A stretch of DNA of 64,000 bases, taken from the NCBI GenBank assembly GCA_905221605.1, contig CAJNDS010002092.1:479428-543427 (forward strand), given 5' to 3'. The notes below the pieces were generated by a model. That model was not told where the DNA came from, ran no database searches, and was given only the letters and a program-made list of their open reading frames with translations. Within the stretch, counting starts at the first letter, position 1, and each line of letters starts with the position of its first letter. Shown here one piece after another: positions 19,843-30,593 of the stretch. The translations under genes were made by a program, and so were the position numbers. This DNA is from Symbiodinium natans. Taxonomy: Eukaryota; Sar; Dinophyceae; Suessiales; Symbiodiniaceae.

Positions 19843-19915
19843 CCTGCCTTCGAGAAGAAGAACTTGGGAGGCACGTACTGTGGGAGGCGCGCTGCATTCA
19901 GCTGGGGATGTCCGG
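19843..19915 (+). CDS. Candidate exon, product unknown
   Basis: The island between CCCTAAA repeats (19795-19842) and G-strand repeats (19917 onward) reads PAFEKKNLGGTYCGRRAAFSW. The cleanest acceptor is TTCGAG| inside it, so the left end is uncertain. Family unknown. Confidence 0.4.
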
Positions 19916-21271
19916 GTTTCAGGGCTTACGGCTTTACATTTAGGGGTGTTAGGGTTCAGGGTTTAGGGTTTTTTGGGGTTCAGGGTTCAGGCTTTAAGTT
20001 TTTAGGGTTTTAGGGCTTCAGGGTTTCAGGGTGCTAGGGTGTTTCGTGCTCAGGGAGGGTTTTAGGGTTAAGGAATTGCAGTCCTATCTTATCTTGGGCG
20101 CCAGCCCTTAGCTTCTCAGAACCCCAAGCCCCAAAAATGTGCCAGGCCTAAACACCCCAAGATCGCTCCCGTCCCCCAATGAGGGAGTGATTGTAGCCAC
20201 GACAAAAACAGGTTGGCTTCAAGACAGTATGGAGGGAAGACAGGGCCCAGGGGCTGGAAGTCTCTTCGCGAAAGTTCGGCTAAGTTTTTGGGTTTAGGGT
20301 TTCGGGTTCTCAAGTCCCCCAACCTTTCAGGCCAGGATGGTGATTTCGAGAACTGCCTTGATTTTACATATTTAAAAAGTGCATGGTCAGTTCTCCAAAT
20401 GATGGTCCCTTTTTGGGCACCCTAAATAGGAGGGGCCACCTTAGAAGAACAACCCCCCAACAGGGACCAGAAATTAGAGAAATCACAACATGGATGGTCC
20501 TCTAAATATCAGGTGCCGTATTATAGTAGGGACCCAAAAAGGGACAACCCTAAACTCTAAACCCTAAACCCTAAACCCTAAACCCTAAACCCTAAACCCT
20601 AAACCCTAAACCCTAAACCCTAAACCCTAAACCCTAAACCCTAAACCCTAAACCCTAAACCCTAAACCCTAAACCCTAAACCCTAAACCCTAAACCCACC
20701 CATATGTAGAGCGAGATGTAAAGCCTCTTCCATCACACCTGCGGGGCACCGAGCTGCTGGCCAACTGAATGCAGGACAAGAGTTGGTGGCGACCGAACAG
20801 GGGTTTAGGGTTTAGGGTTTAGGGTTTAGGGTTTAGGGTTTGGGGCGAGGAACAGTGCTTGAGCTCACTTAGAGGTTCATGGGTGGTGATACCTGGGCTG
20901 ACGAGTAATTATGGCAACCATCCACCGCAGTTGCTTTCGTTTTCTTCGGGTATCAAGAGCTCTTATGTTGTGCCCCCCGAACTTACAAGTAGGGTACCCG
21001 AACCCGATATCCCCCTTTTCCCCCAGCAATCCGTCCATTTTCTGATGTCCCGCATGCGCAAGTCTTGGACGGAGGCGTGCTTGAGGTAAAAAGGGGTAGA
21101 GGTTCCAGCAAAACAGCAGCAACTACCACCACGCCTGCTGCGGCGACGACTACGATTACGACGACAGCCAAGACACCCTAATCCCCAAACCCCAAACCCC
21201 CAAATTCTAACCCTAAACCCTAAACCCTAAACCCTCAACCCTCAACCCTAAACCCTAAACCCTAAACCCAG
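19916..21271 (+). other. Non-coding: G-strand repeats, family B copy, long CCCTAAA array
   Basis: TTTAGGG-like repeats cover 19917-20060. A family B copy starts at about 20385 (GGTCAGTTCTCC, then GGTCCCTTTTTGGGCACCC). A clean CCCTAAA array fills 20545-20697. TTTAGGG repeats lie at 20800-20845. An unassigned GTELLAN-then-stop piece is near 20735. C-strand repeats fill 21205-21268. Confidence 0.55.
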
Positions 21272-21385
21272 AATGAGAAGCTCCACGGAGGGAATTGCAC
21301 CCTGTTCAGGTCGCAGCCGTTCATGTTTAGCAGAGGATCGCCTGCCACCCCGTGCATTGCCCCGCCTTCAAGGATTCCCTTTAAG
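21272..21385 (+). CDS. Candidate exon, 38 codons, phase 0 at both ends
   Basis: It starts right after the CCCTAAA array at CCCAG| and reads NEKLHGGNCTLFRSQPFMF then SRGSPATPCIAPPSRIPFK, ending AAG|GTATAG just before TTTAGGG repeats. The length is an exact multiple of three. Family unknown. Confidence 0.6.
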
Positions 21386-22207
<822 letters not shown>

Positions 22208-22629
22208 GTGTTTTTGTTTTTTTTTCTCATTGCTGCTATTGCTGTTATTCTTAGTAATGTTTTTATTCTTACGGTTCCTCTTCTTTTTACAATCAGACTC
22301 AGCAAAAGTCATCAGGCCTTAGCCCTCAACACTGAGCCTAGTTGAAACCGCGATGTTCCGGACCCGTTCGCTGCTTGTTACGGGGCCGCCGGGGATTCGT
22401 GAGCGGGTTTAGGGTATGGGACTTCGGGGTTTGTACTGACACTGACCCACACGACATGTGGCACTTGCTCAGAATGGTGCGCGTGGACCCCAAAATCTCC
22501 GTCGCCATCTTGCCAGTCAAATCGGGACGCGGAGCCCGAAGACGTAAACCCCCGTGCCCGGTTGATCGGTTCGTGTCAGTACTCAATACAGTCCAGCCTT
22601 AGACTTTCTGCTGAGCCGTCTCATCCCGG

Positions 22630-22812
22630 CGGTCCCTGAAGAGGGTGCTTTCGAATGCGACAGTGCAGCAGCCACAACGCTGGAGGTGTTCGCAAGCTAC
22701 TGCTCTGCCTGCAGGAGCCTCGTCAAGTCGTGCAATCCTGCAAGCTTGCCTTTCAGGGCGTGGCCAGGCTTGGATCCAAGCCGTTTGTATGCCTTCTGGG
22801 AGGGAAGAAAAA
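22630..22812 (+). CDS. Possible coding island, frame uncertain
   Basis: This GC-rich segment precedes a CCCTAAA array and is open in all three plus frames. The most protein-like reading contains GVRKLLLCLQEPRQVVQSCK and LAFQGVARLGSKPFVCLL. Another reads PEEGAFECDSAAATTLEVF. Without clear splice signals the frame cannot be fixed. Confidence 0.3.
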
Positions 22813-23429
22813 ACCCCAAACCCTAAACCCTAAACCCTAAACCCTAAACCCTAAACCCTAAACCCTAAACCCCTAAACCCTAAACCCTAAATCCTCGTGT
22901 GGACCTTCCCAGAGGCAGAACAGTCATGGGCCATGGGACGCTACCTTGGACCCCTAAGGTTGTACCCTTGGGTTTGGGGGCCCTTAAGAAGATCCTCCTG
23001 GGGAAAATAAGGGTCACATGAGGAGTACACTCAGGGAACCTCTTTGGGCTACATCCTTAGGGGTCCAAGCTGGACTTCCTTGAAACAGTTGCCGTCGGTG
23101 AAAGCGGTGAAGCTTCGGAGCCACTTCTTTCTCACGACCCCTGCGGCCAACCGCCTGTTGCTGTCCCTGAACCCTAAGGGCACCAGAGCCCTGTGAAGCC
23201 GAAGAAAGTGACCCCCCCCCCCCCAAAACCCTAAACCCCAAACCCTAAACCCTAAACCCTCAACCCTCACCCTCAACCCTAAACCCTCAACCCAAAACCC
23301 TAAACCCTAAACCCTGAACCCTGAACCCTAAACCCTCAACCCTAAGCCCTAAACCCCAAACAAACAAAAAAACAACCGTAGACGATTGTTCTTATGTTGG
23401 ACGCAGGCCCGGGCAGGTGTCGTGTGCAG
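22813..23429 (+). other. CCCTAAA arrays around a further possible coding island
   Basis: C-strand arrays fill 22815-22892 and 23228-23362 (with CCCTCAA variants). Between them, 23058-23188 is open and reads SWTSLKQLPSVKAVKLRSHF, then FLTTPAANRLLLSLNPKGTR and a stop. The alternative frame LDFLETVAVGESGEASEPLL is also open, so no CDS is claimed. Confidence 0.45.
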
Positions 23430-23527
23430 GTTTTATGCGGTGCTGGAGGCATCTATGGCTCTGCACCGTCGGGAGGCAACTCCTCGAAAATCAGGGAGGT
23501 TCAGAGGGCGTTGATGATTGAAAGCAG
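23430..23527 (+). CDS. Candidate exon ending exactly at a telomeric GTTTAG donor
   Basis: After TCGTGTGCAG| the frame reads VLCGAGGIYGSAPSGGNSSK then IREVQRALMIES, followed by AG|GTTTAGGGTTTAGGG. Gly-rich GAGGIYGS could be a loop, but no family is named. This is one of the clearest examples of a donor supplied by the first heptamer of an array. Confidence 0.65.
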
Positions 23528-24368
23528 GTTTAGGGTTTAGGGTTTAGGGTTACGGGTTTAGGGTTTAGGGGGTTCCCCATGAATCCAAGCCCAAAGGCTT
23601 GAGCCATCTGTCGCACGGCGTGTGCGGGCTGTAGGGTGCACAAGGGCAGGAGTTTTGGGTTTGACTTGTTTCGGCTTGGGGTTTGAGGGTTTTACGGTTT
23701 TAGGGTTTGGGGGCTTTAGGGTTTTAGGGTTTATTGGTGTAGGGTTGAGGGCTGAGAGGGTTATTAGGCTTAATTAACCCTAAACCCCCAAACTCTAAAC
23801 CCTCAACCTTAAGCACCCTAAACCCTAAACCCTAGACCGACGTACAACCCTCAAAAAACCTCCAACAGCCCCAAAATGGACCGTCTTTCAGGCTTCCTAG
23901 ATTTAGGGATTTAGGGATTAGGGATTAGGGTTTAGGGTTTAGGGTTTGGGGTTTGGGGTTTAGGGTTTGGGGTTTAGGGGTTTAGGGTTCAGGGCATGGC
24001 TTTACAGCCACCCCTGGCGTTGCTCCCTGACTGCGTGAGCCAGCACGTGGCGCCCGATGACCAATGAAAGTTGTGCGATCAGGGTGCATCAGGCTGGGAT
24101 GGGTTGGCGATCTGCCGATGAGTCGGGCGACCAGCTCTTCTGTGAAAAATAGGGGTCTATACAAGCTTATAGATGTGTATGTCCAAAACCTTAACACCCA
24201 AAAAGACACCAACCCCAAGCCCGAAGCCCTGAACCAGCCAAACAGGCAAAACCACTTAAAGCCTTAAACCCCGATCCCTAAACCCTGAACCCCAAACCCC
24301 TACATTAAACCCCAAACCCTAAACCCCAAACCCTAAACCCTAAACCCTAAACCCTAAACCCCAAACAG
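23528..24368 (+). repeat. Intron-like DNA with G-strand then C-strand telomeric arrays
   Basis: TTTAGGG repeats lie at 23528-23570, 23660-23760 and 23895-23995. CCCTAAA repeats lie at 23780-23835 and 24250-24365. No coding island with good splice signals was found between them. Confidence 0.55.
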
Positions 24369-25179
24369 CCACAAGCCATCGAGAGTCGGCAGGGCGATTC
24401 CAGCCCATCTGCCTGCGGCATGAGAGCCGACGTGCGGAGAGAAATCTTGGGGTCCGCCGTTGGGTGAGCCCGTAGGATCCTGGTAGGGTTTAGGGTTTAG
24501 GGTTTAGGGTTTAGGGTTTAGGGTTTAGGGTTTAGGGTTTAGGGTTTAGGGTTGGGGTTTAGGGTTTAGGGTTTAGGGTTGGGGTCTGAGGGTTTTCGGT
24601 TTAGGGTTTAGGGTTTAGGGTTTGGGGCTTTCGGGTCTGGCCATTCCGCCGTAGACTCAATCCGTCAAAACCCCCGAAGCCCTGAAAAAGGTTCCGGCCC
24701 TTCTGAGAACCCTGCTCTACTCCACACCCTCACCCCAAAACCCTAAACCCTAAACCCTAAACCCTAAACCCTAAACCCTAAACCCTAAACCCTAAACCCT
24801 AAACCCTAAACCCTGGAAGCTAAACCTTGAGCCCTAAACCCTGAGCCCTGAATCCTGAACCCCTGAACCCTAATCCCTAAACCCTCAACCCTCAAGAAAA
24901 CAGCAACAATCCAAAGGCGCAGCCGGTGAGACCCTCCCAGGTCTCTTGTCGTCTGGGTCCTTGACTTCTCTGGCGGATGCTCGGCGAGACCCTAAAACCT
25001 AAAACCTAAACCCTAAACCTTAAACCCTAAACCCTAAACCTTAATAAACCCTAAACCCTAAACCCTGAACCCTAAACCCTAAACCCTAAACCCTAAACCC
25101 TAAACCCTAAACCCTAAACCCTAAACCCTAAACCCTAAACCCTCTAAGCTTTACAGCTGCCTCGGAAGCGGCGAACAGT
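24369..25179 (+). CDS. Three-exon chain spliced across telomeric-array introns, product unknown
   Basis: Exon a, 24369-24463, lies between AACAG| and |GTGAGC and reads PQAIESRQGDSSPSACGMRA then DVRREILGSAV. Exon b, 24897-24925, lies between CTCAAG| and |GTGAGA. Exon c, 25157-25179, lies between TTACAG| and |GTGAAA. Phases agree across both junctions (95, 29 and 23 bp), giving G-KQQQSKGAA then ASEAANS without a stop. Intron 1 (433 bp) holds about 20 TTTAGGG units followed by about 20 CCCTAAA units. Intron 2 (231 bp) is mostly CCCTAAA. The family is unknown; the chain continues in both directions. Confidence 0.6.
24464..24896 (+). repeat. Intron with inverted telomeric arrays
   Basis: It begins GTGAGCC. 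TTTAGGG repeats cover 24485-24625 and CCCTAAA repeats 24735-24815 and 24835-24893, ending CAAG. The arrays are reverse complements, so the transcript could form a stem of about 100 bp joining the intron ends. Confidence 0.75.
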
Positions 25180-26024
25180 GTGAAACCCCAAGCCTGAGTC
25201 CCCTAAACCCCTAAACTGCAAGCCCCAAAAACAACCCTAAACCCCTAAACCCCTAAACCCCTAAACCCCTAAACCCCTAAACCCCTAAACCCCTAAACCC
25301 CTAAACCCCTAAACCCCTAAACCCCTAAACCCCCTAACCCCCTAAACCCCTAAACCCCCCCTAAACCCCTAAACCCCTAAACCCCTAAACCCCTAAACCC
25401 CTAAACCCCTAAACCCCTAAACCCCTAAACCCCTAAACCCCTAAACCCCTAAACCCCTAAACCCCTGAACCCCTGAACCCCTGAACCCCTAAACCAGAAG
25501 CCCCTAAACCCCTAAACCTAAATCCCCTACACCTAATCCCCTAACCCAAAAAGCTTTTAAAGCCCTGATGCCCTAAACCCCCCCAAAATCCCTGCACAAA
25601 AGCTCTCAAACTGGGCTCTTGCGAAGGAATCTTAGCTTCAGTTGCCATCGTAGGGGGTTCTTGTGGCAAACAGCTTCGTGCCCACATGACGGCGATTTAG
25701 TCCAAGTTTCTCAACAAGACGCCTCAACCCCCCCCCCTCAAACCCCTCCCTAAACCCTAAACCCTAAACCCTAAACCCTAAACCCTAAACCCTAAACCCT
25801 AAACCCTAAACCCTAAACCCTAAACCCTAAACCCTAAACCTAACCCCTAACCCTAAACCTAAACCCTAAGCCTAAACCCTACACTAACCCTAAACTAAAC
25901 CCTAAAACTACCACCCTAAACCCTAAACCCTAACCCTAAAACCCTAAACCTAAACCCTAACCCTAACCCCTAAACCTAAACCCTAAACCCTAAAACGTAA
26001 ACCCTAAACCCTAAACCCTAAACC

Positions 26025-26063
<39 letters not shown>

Positions 26064-26067
26064 ACCG

Positions 26068-26154
<87 letters not shown>

Positions 26155-26228
26155 ACCCTAAACCCTAAACCCTAAACCCTAAACCCTAAACCCTAAACCC
26201 AAAAACCCCGCCAAAAACCTCCCTGCAG
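25180..26228 (+). repeat. Block of C-strand telomeric variants
   Basis: Successive homogeneous sub-arrays occur: CCCCTAAA octamers at 25236-25497, CCCTAAA at 25750-26020, CCCTCAA at 26023-26156, and CCCTAAA again to 26205. Unique DNA at 25560-25735 shows no certain exon. The switch between variants is sharp, as expected from local slippage or amplification. Confidence 0.85.
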
Positions 26229-26345
26229 CAATAGAAAGCTGCCCCAAGGACGCATGCCTGGTCTCGAAAATCTTGAAGACGGCGCCGCTGCCTGTGGCCA
26301 GCGATGAGCCGAGGCCTGCGGCCACGGCCGAGGCCGATCGGGGAG
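26229..26345 (+). CDS. Candidate exon, product unknown
   Basis: After CTGCAG| the frame reads IESCPKDACLVSKILKTAPL then PVASDEPRPAATAEADRG, with donor GAG|GTGGTT. It lies exactly between the large C-strand block and G-strand repeats from 26347. The half-helical, half Pro/Ala-rich composition suggests a domain boundary. Confidence 0.6.
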
Positions 26346-26770
26346 GTGGTTTGGGGTTCGGGGTTTGGGGTTCAGGGTTGAGGGTTTAGGGTTTGGGGTT
26401 TAGGGTTTAGGGCTTGAGTTTTGTTTGGGCCGGGTGGGAAGGGCGGTGGGGGTTGGGGTGTTCAGGGTTTGGGGTTTAGAGCCCTGAGTTTCACGCCTGC
26501 GGGGGCAGGGATTGGAACTTTAGGGTGAAGCCTCGCAAGAAGGGATGCTTAGGGCTTTCGGGGCGGGGATGGCGCACTTTACTAGACCCCCTGACGCTCC
26601 TGCATCTTGCTTTACATACCAGGTCGGTAGGAGGATGCACAAATCTTCAAGAGCTATTTTCGGGCCTTCATAATGTTAATCGGGTGTTATTTTAACTATG
26701 AAGGGACCATGGGGTAATATTAGCAGCATCATTCCGAGCCCTATACTATGCGTCTCAGGAGCTTCTCTAA
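26346..26770 (+). other. G-strand repeats and unique DNA
   Basis: TTTAGGG/TTTGGGG repeats cover 26347-26480. Unique DNA follows to 26770, including CATACCAG at 26614. No frame is accepted. Confidence 0.5.
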
Positions 26771-26963
26771 GGGACCATGCGGGGGTGTTGTGCGGGCATG
26801 TGAGCTGGACGTCTCGGTTGCGGTGGGACTTTCGCAGCTTCCTTTCCAATCCGAGGCGATCTACGAGGCGTTCACGGCCCATTTTCCGGCAGACCCCAAT
26901 GGCTTGTGCAACGATGATGCAGACATCATCAGCTTAGCCAGGACATCTGGCAGTGCTTGCAGG
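26771..26963 (+). CDS. Candidate long exon, product unknown
   Basis: One of the longest islands, open through CELDVSVAVGLSQLPFQSEA, then IYEAFTAHFPADPNGLCNDD and ADIISLARTSGSACR, ending AGG|GTACAG. The acceptor may be TCTAAG| at 26770 or lie further in. The residue order looks like a globular domain, but I cannot place it. A TG dinucleotide run starts 40 bp into the following intron. Confidence 0.55.
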
Positions 26964-27911
26964 GTACAGGAAGTCGCAGTCTGGTGTAATCCAATAGATA
27001 TATGTGTGTGTATGTGTGTGTGTGTATATCTGTGTGTGTGTGTGTGACAGAGCATCAGAGAGACTTCGAGGTAGAGGTGGAGGCGAGCAGAAACACACGA
27101 AGAGGGAGAAGAGTGACACTCACAGACACAAAAGGAAGCCACGAGCAGAAAAAAACAGTGCAGAGAGTTGGCCCGAATGCTGTGGTGTGGCAGGACTCCT
27201 CCACTCGTTTTCTGGGTCTTCGGCCAATGTGACGTCTCAGGACACTTGCCATGATGCTTCTGCTAGATTCACTCCTCTCAATCGTGCTAGAATTGTAAAG
27301 ATTGAGCGCGCAGTAAACTATATTAAGAGCGCCTTTACAAGAGTTTCTATGAGGCTTTAAATGCTTTTGGTTTCTTTTCGCGGCATCAGGACTTACTATT
27401 TTCCGGCGGTGGAATACATCCGTCTTGCTGTTTCAACCCTAAACCCTAAACTCTAAACCTTGCGTCTTGTGTGCTTCGCGACTCTAGGGATTCTGGATCC
27501 CGAAGCCCCGGGCCCGAAACCTAGAGGAGCCCCCCTTGCTCAGTTCAGAGAATACACAAGCACCAATATGGAGGGGCTTCCGAAATTAGGGTGCCTTATT
27601 GGGGTTCCTATTTTCAGATATAAGGGAATCCTGCTATTTGGGGTCCCGCAGCTTACTTGGATTTTTTGCCTAACGGCATCAGTACCAACTACACCAGCCC
27701 TCAACCCTCAACCCGGAAAACCCTTACCCTGAACCCTGAACCCTGAACCCTAAACCCTAAACCCTAAACCCTAAACCCTAAACCCTAAACCCTAAACCCT
27801 AAACCCTAAACCCTGAACCCTAAACCCTGAACCCTAAACCTGCCCTAGACCCTAAACCCTAAACCATAAACCCTAAACCCTAAACCCTAAACCCTAAAGC
27901 CGTACGCGCAG
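26964..27911 (+). other. Intron-like DNA with a TG run and CCCTAAA arrays
   Basis: A TG-rich microsatellite lies at 27001-27047. Unique DNA follows. A fragment of the family described at 28757 occurs at about 27579-27660 (CCGAAATTAGGG, then GGGAATCCTGCTATTTGGGG). C-strand arrays lie at 27725-27900. No exon is claimed. Confidence 0.5.
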
Positions 27912-28021
27912 GCGACTACAAGACGGAAGTCTGCCGACGGCTGGCACAGAAGCTGAAGCTGCAGTGGCTTCAGCCCACCTATGCGACTCGCTCGGCAAAG
28001 TCGATTTGGTCGGTTCTCTGA
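27912..28021 (+). CDS. Candidate exon abutting a family B element
   Basis: After ACGCGCAG| it reads DYKTEVCRRLAQKLKLQWLQ then PTYATRSAKSI. It ends either as TTTG|GTCGGT, which is the first base of a family B inverted-repeat element, or with TGA at 28019-28021. Basic and helical. The junction with the element at the donor position mirrors other exon/element junctions here. Confidence 0.6.
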
Positions 28022-28166
28022 ATTACGGTCCCTTTTTTTGGTTTAGGGTTTAGGGTTTAGAGTTTAGGGTTTAGGGTTTAGGGTTTAGGGTTTAGGGTAC
28101 CCTAAATGGGAGGGGCCGCCTTATGAACAGGACCCCAAAAGGGACCATATTTTAGAGAAGTGGACC
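28008..28166. repeat. Family B inverted-repeat element with a nested telomeric array
   Basis: The left end GGTCGGTTCTCTGAATTACG and the complement of the right end (GGTCCACTTCTCTAAAATAT) match as terminal inverted repeats, and both continue GGTCCCTTTT. Inside, a TTTAGGG array (28040-28099) sits where sibling copies at 325 and 20385 read only GGG(T/C)ACCCTAAAT. The array was therefore inserted or grew within the element. Confidence 0.7.
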
Positions 28167-28179
28167 ATTTAGGGTTTTT

Positions 28180-28291
28180 GGGGTTCAGGGGGTTCTTCGG
28201 GCTCGAACTGCTGGGAGCAATGCGTTCCCGAAAGGCCCAAACCCCAGCTGCAGTCCACAGAAACCCGACATTTGTAGACGGAAAGTGCTAA
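28180..28291 (+). CDS. Possible terminal exon
   Basis: The open frame FGLELLGAMRSRKAQTPAAV then HRNPTFVDGKC and TAA follows the family B element. No clear acceptor was identified, so the start is approximate. Confidence 0.3.
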
Positions 28292-28404
28292 TGCCCTCAG
28301 GATCTAGACCCTAAACGCCCCTCACTCTGCACCACCCCCCCCCCCCCCCCCACCACATCCCTCAAGCGCCACTGAGGGCTTCGGGCATTTAGGGTTTCGG
28401 GTGG

Positions 28405-28566
28405 TGTAAACTAAACCCTAAACCCTAAACCCTAAACCCTAAACCCTAAACCCTAAACCCTAAACCCCAAACCCTAAACCCTAAACCCTAAACCCTAAAC
28501 CCTAAACCCTAAACCCTAAACCCTAAACCCTAAACCCTAAACCCTAAACTCCAACACACAGTGAAG
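28405..28566. repeat. Long CCCTAAA array
   Basis: A near-perfect heptamer array of about 150 bp, followed by the island at 28567. Confidence 0.9.
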
Positions 28567-28663
28567 TTCCCCTGTGCTGGAGGTCCTCGAGTTGGCGGTG
28601 CGGACACCCCTAGGCCCATGCTGTGTTTCTGGGGTTCCCAAGAGAGCCCAAAATGCCCCTTGA
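28567..28663 (+). CDS. Possible exon, frame uncertain
   Basis: The island lies between a C-strand array and TTTAGGG repeats (from 28680). The best frame reads SPVLEVLELAVRTPLGPCCV, ending at TGA 28661. A second frame is also open. Acceptor GTGAAG| is weak. Confidence 0.35.
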
Positions 28664-28756
28664 AGAAACCTTAATTGGGTTTAGGGTTTAGGGTTTAGGG
28701 TTTAGGGTTTAGGGTTTAGGGTTTAGGGTTTAGGGTTTCGGGTCTAGGGTTTAGGG

Positions 28757-28850
28757 TTTCCGAAATTCGAAATTAGGGGTATTGGGGTCCTTATTACAAG
28801 GGGATCCTTCTATTCGGGGGTCTCTATTAGTGGTCCCTTTTTTTCGTAAA
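28757..28850. repeat. Inverted-repeat element of the TTTCCGAAATTAGGGG family
   Basis: The left end TTTCCGAAATTCGAAATTAG and the right end GGTCCCTTTTTTTCGTAAA are imperfect inverted repeats (TTTxCGAA). The core has GATCCTTCTATTCGGGGG. Relatives are at 45286-45372 and 45907-46010 and, in part, 27579. Confidence 0.55.
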
Positions 28851-29321
28851 CCTCCATATAGGAACGCTTATTTCTGACTTCAGGTATCTTCCTTAGTTTA
28901 ACCACTGATGCAAACGGCCTCGGTAAGGGGACCGAGGCTACTTCAGGGTTTAGGTGGCGCCTGGGGAGGGGGCGCAAGAAGTGGGGGGGGGGAGTATGGT
29001 GGGGGCAGGGTTTAGGGTTCAGGGTTTAGGGTTTAGGGTTTTTTGCGTCTTGGGTTTAGGGTTTAAAGGCTTCGGGCTTAGGGTTTGGGGCCAGGTCGCC
29101 CGCACACGATGACGCATGTGTTCTGATCACAAGCCCCGAAGTCCCTCCCCCTTTGCGCAAACCTCCGTAGCTCGAAGTTCAGAAGCCTCCAAGCACTTCC
29201 GCTAAGCCCTAATTAAACCCTAAACCCTAAACCCTAACCCTAAACCCTAAACCCTAAACCCTAAACCCTAAACCCTAAACCCTAAACCCTAAACCCTAAA
29301 CCCTAAACCCTAAACCCTAAA
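28851..29321 (+). other. Unique DNA, G-strand repeats, CCCTAAA array
   Basis: A possible micro-exon (CTTAG| then LTTDANGL then GTAAGG) lies near 28898-28924. TTTAGGG repeats are at 29005-29090, and a CCCTAAA array at 29215-29320. Confidence 0.4.
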
Positions 29322-30519
29322 CCCAAGAACCGTAAAGCTCCAAACCTTCGAGCCGAGCCCTACTTGTGCCCAGAGTAGGGGGCCCTTGCTTTTGAGTTTT
29401 TTTGGGGGGCTTGGGCTCCGTAAACCCTAAACCCTAAACCCTAAACCCTAAACCCTAAACCCTAAACCCTAAACCCTAAACCCTAAACCCTAAACCCTAA
29501 ACCCTAAACCCTAAACCCTAAACCCTAAACCCTAAACCCTAAACCCTAAACCCCTGGAAACCAAAAAGGGTACCCTTTTTGGTCCTAGGTTAGTCTTGGG
29601 TCTACCCTACATGCCCTAAGGCATTGAGCTGCATTACTTGGAGGTTCGGGTGGTTTTAAGCAAGGTTCTAAGTTCCCTAAATGAGGCTACACGTATAGCT
29701 TCCATAATTAAAGCCCTACTTGTAACTACCCATGGACCTCCAAGTAAGCTCGAATCCCCGAAATCACGCTGCATCATTGTCCAACCGCCCTAAGCCCCAA
29801 GAGCCAAGCCCTAAGCCCTAAGCCCTAAACCCTAAACCCTAAGCCCGGAACCCTAAACCCTAAACCCTAAACCCTAAACCCTAAACCCTAAACCGTAAAC
29901 CCTAAACCCTAAACCCTAAACCCAAGAACCGTAAAGCTCCAAACCTTCGAGCCGAGCCCTACTAGTGCCCAGAGTAGGGGGCCCTTGCTTTTGAGTTTTT
30001 TTGGGGGGCTTGGGCTCCGTAAACCCTAAACCCTAAACCCTAAACCCTAAACCCTAAACCCTAAACCCTAAACCCTAAACCCTAAACCCTAAACCCTAAA
30101 CCCTAAACCCTAAACCCTAAACCCTAAACCCTAAACCCTAAACCCTAAACCCCTGGAAACCAAAAAGGGTACCCTTTTTGGTCCTAGGTTAGTCTTGGGT
30201 CTACCCTACATGCCCTAAGGCATTGAGCTGCATTACTTGGAGGTTCGGGTAGTTTTAAGCAAGGTTCTAAGTTCCCTAAATAGGGCTACACGTATAGCTT
30301 CCATAATTAAAGCCCTACTTGTAACTACCCATGGACCTCCAAGTAAGCTCGAATCCCCGAAATCACGCTGCATCATTGTCCAACCGCCCTAAGCCCCAAG
30401 AGCCAAGCCCTAAGCCCTAAGCCGGAACCCTAAACCCTAAACCCTAAACCCTAAACCCTAAACCCTAAACCCTAAACCCTAAACCGTAAACCCTAAACCC
30501 TAAACCCTAAACCCAAGAC
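29322..30519. repeat. Tandem duplication, 599-bp offset
   Basis: 29322-29920 and 29921 to about 30510 are near-identical. Each contains CCCAAGAACCGTAAAGCTCC, a long CCCTAAA array, an AAAAAGGGTACCCTTTTTGG palindrome, and a family A element (29637-29744 and 30236-30343). Only a few substitutions separate them, for example CTTGTGCCC against CTAGTGCCC. Recent unequal exchange is likely. No coding frame. Confidence 0.9.
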
Positions 30520-30539
30520 CTTAAGCAATCCCAAAGCAG

Positions 30540-30593
30540 GCCAGCGCTCGGCCCTGGCAAAGCGCTGCGTCGAGCAGCTGCAGCGAGGCCTTG
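30540..30593 (+). CDS. Candidate exon, product unknown
   Basis: After CCAAAGCAG| it reads QRSALAKRCVEQLQRGL and ends CTTG|GATGTT, which would be a GA donor, a type reported in dinoflagellates. An amphipathic helix is likely. CCCTAAA repeats lie immediately upstream. Confidence 0.55.

Noticed and set aside
25236-25497. CRISPR-like array
   Set aside because: The units are 7-8 bp without spacers and are telomeric variants. The organism is eukaryotic.
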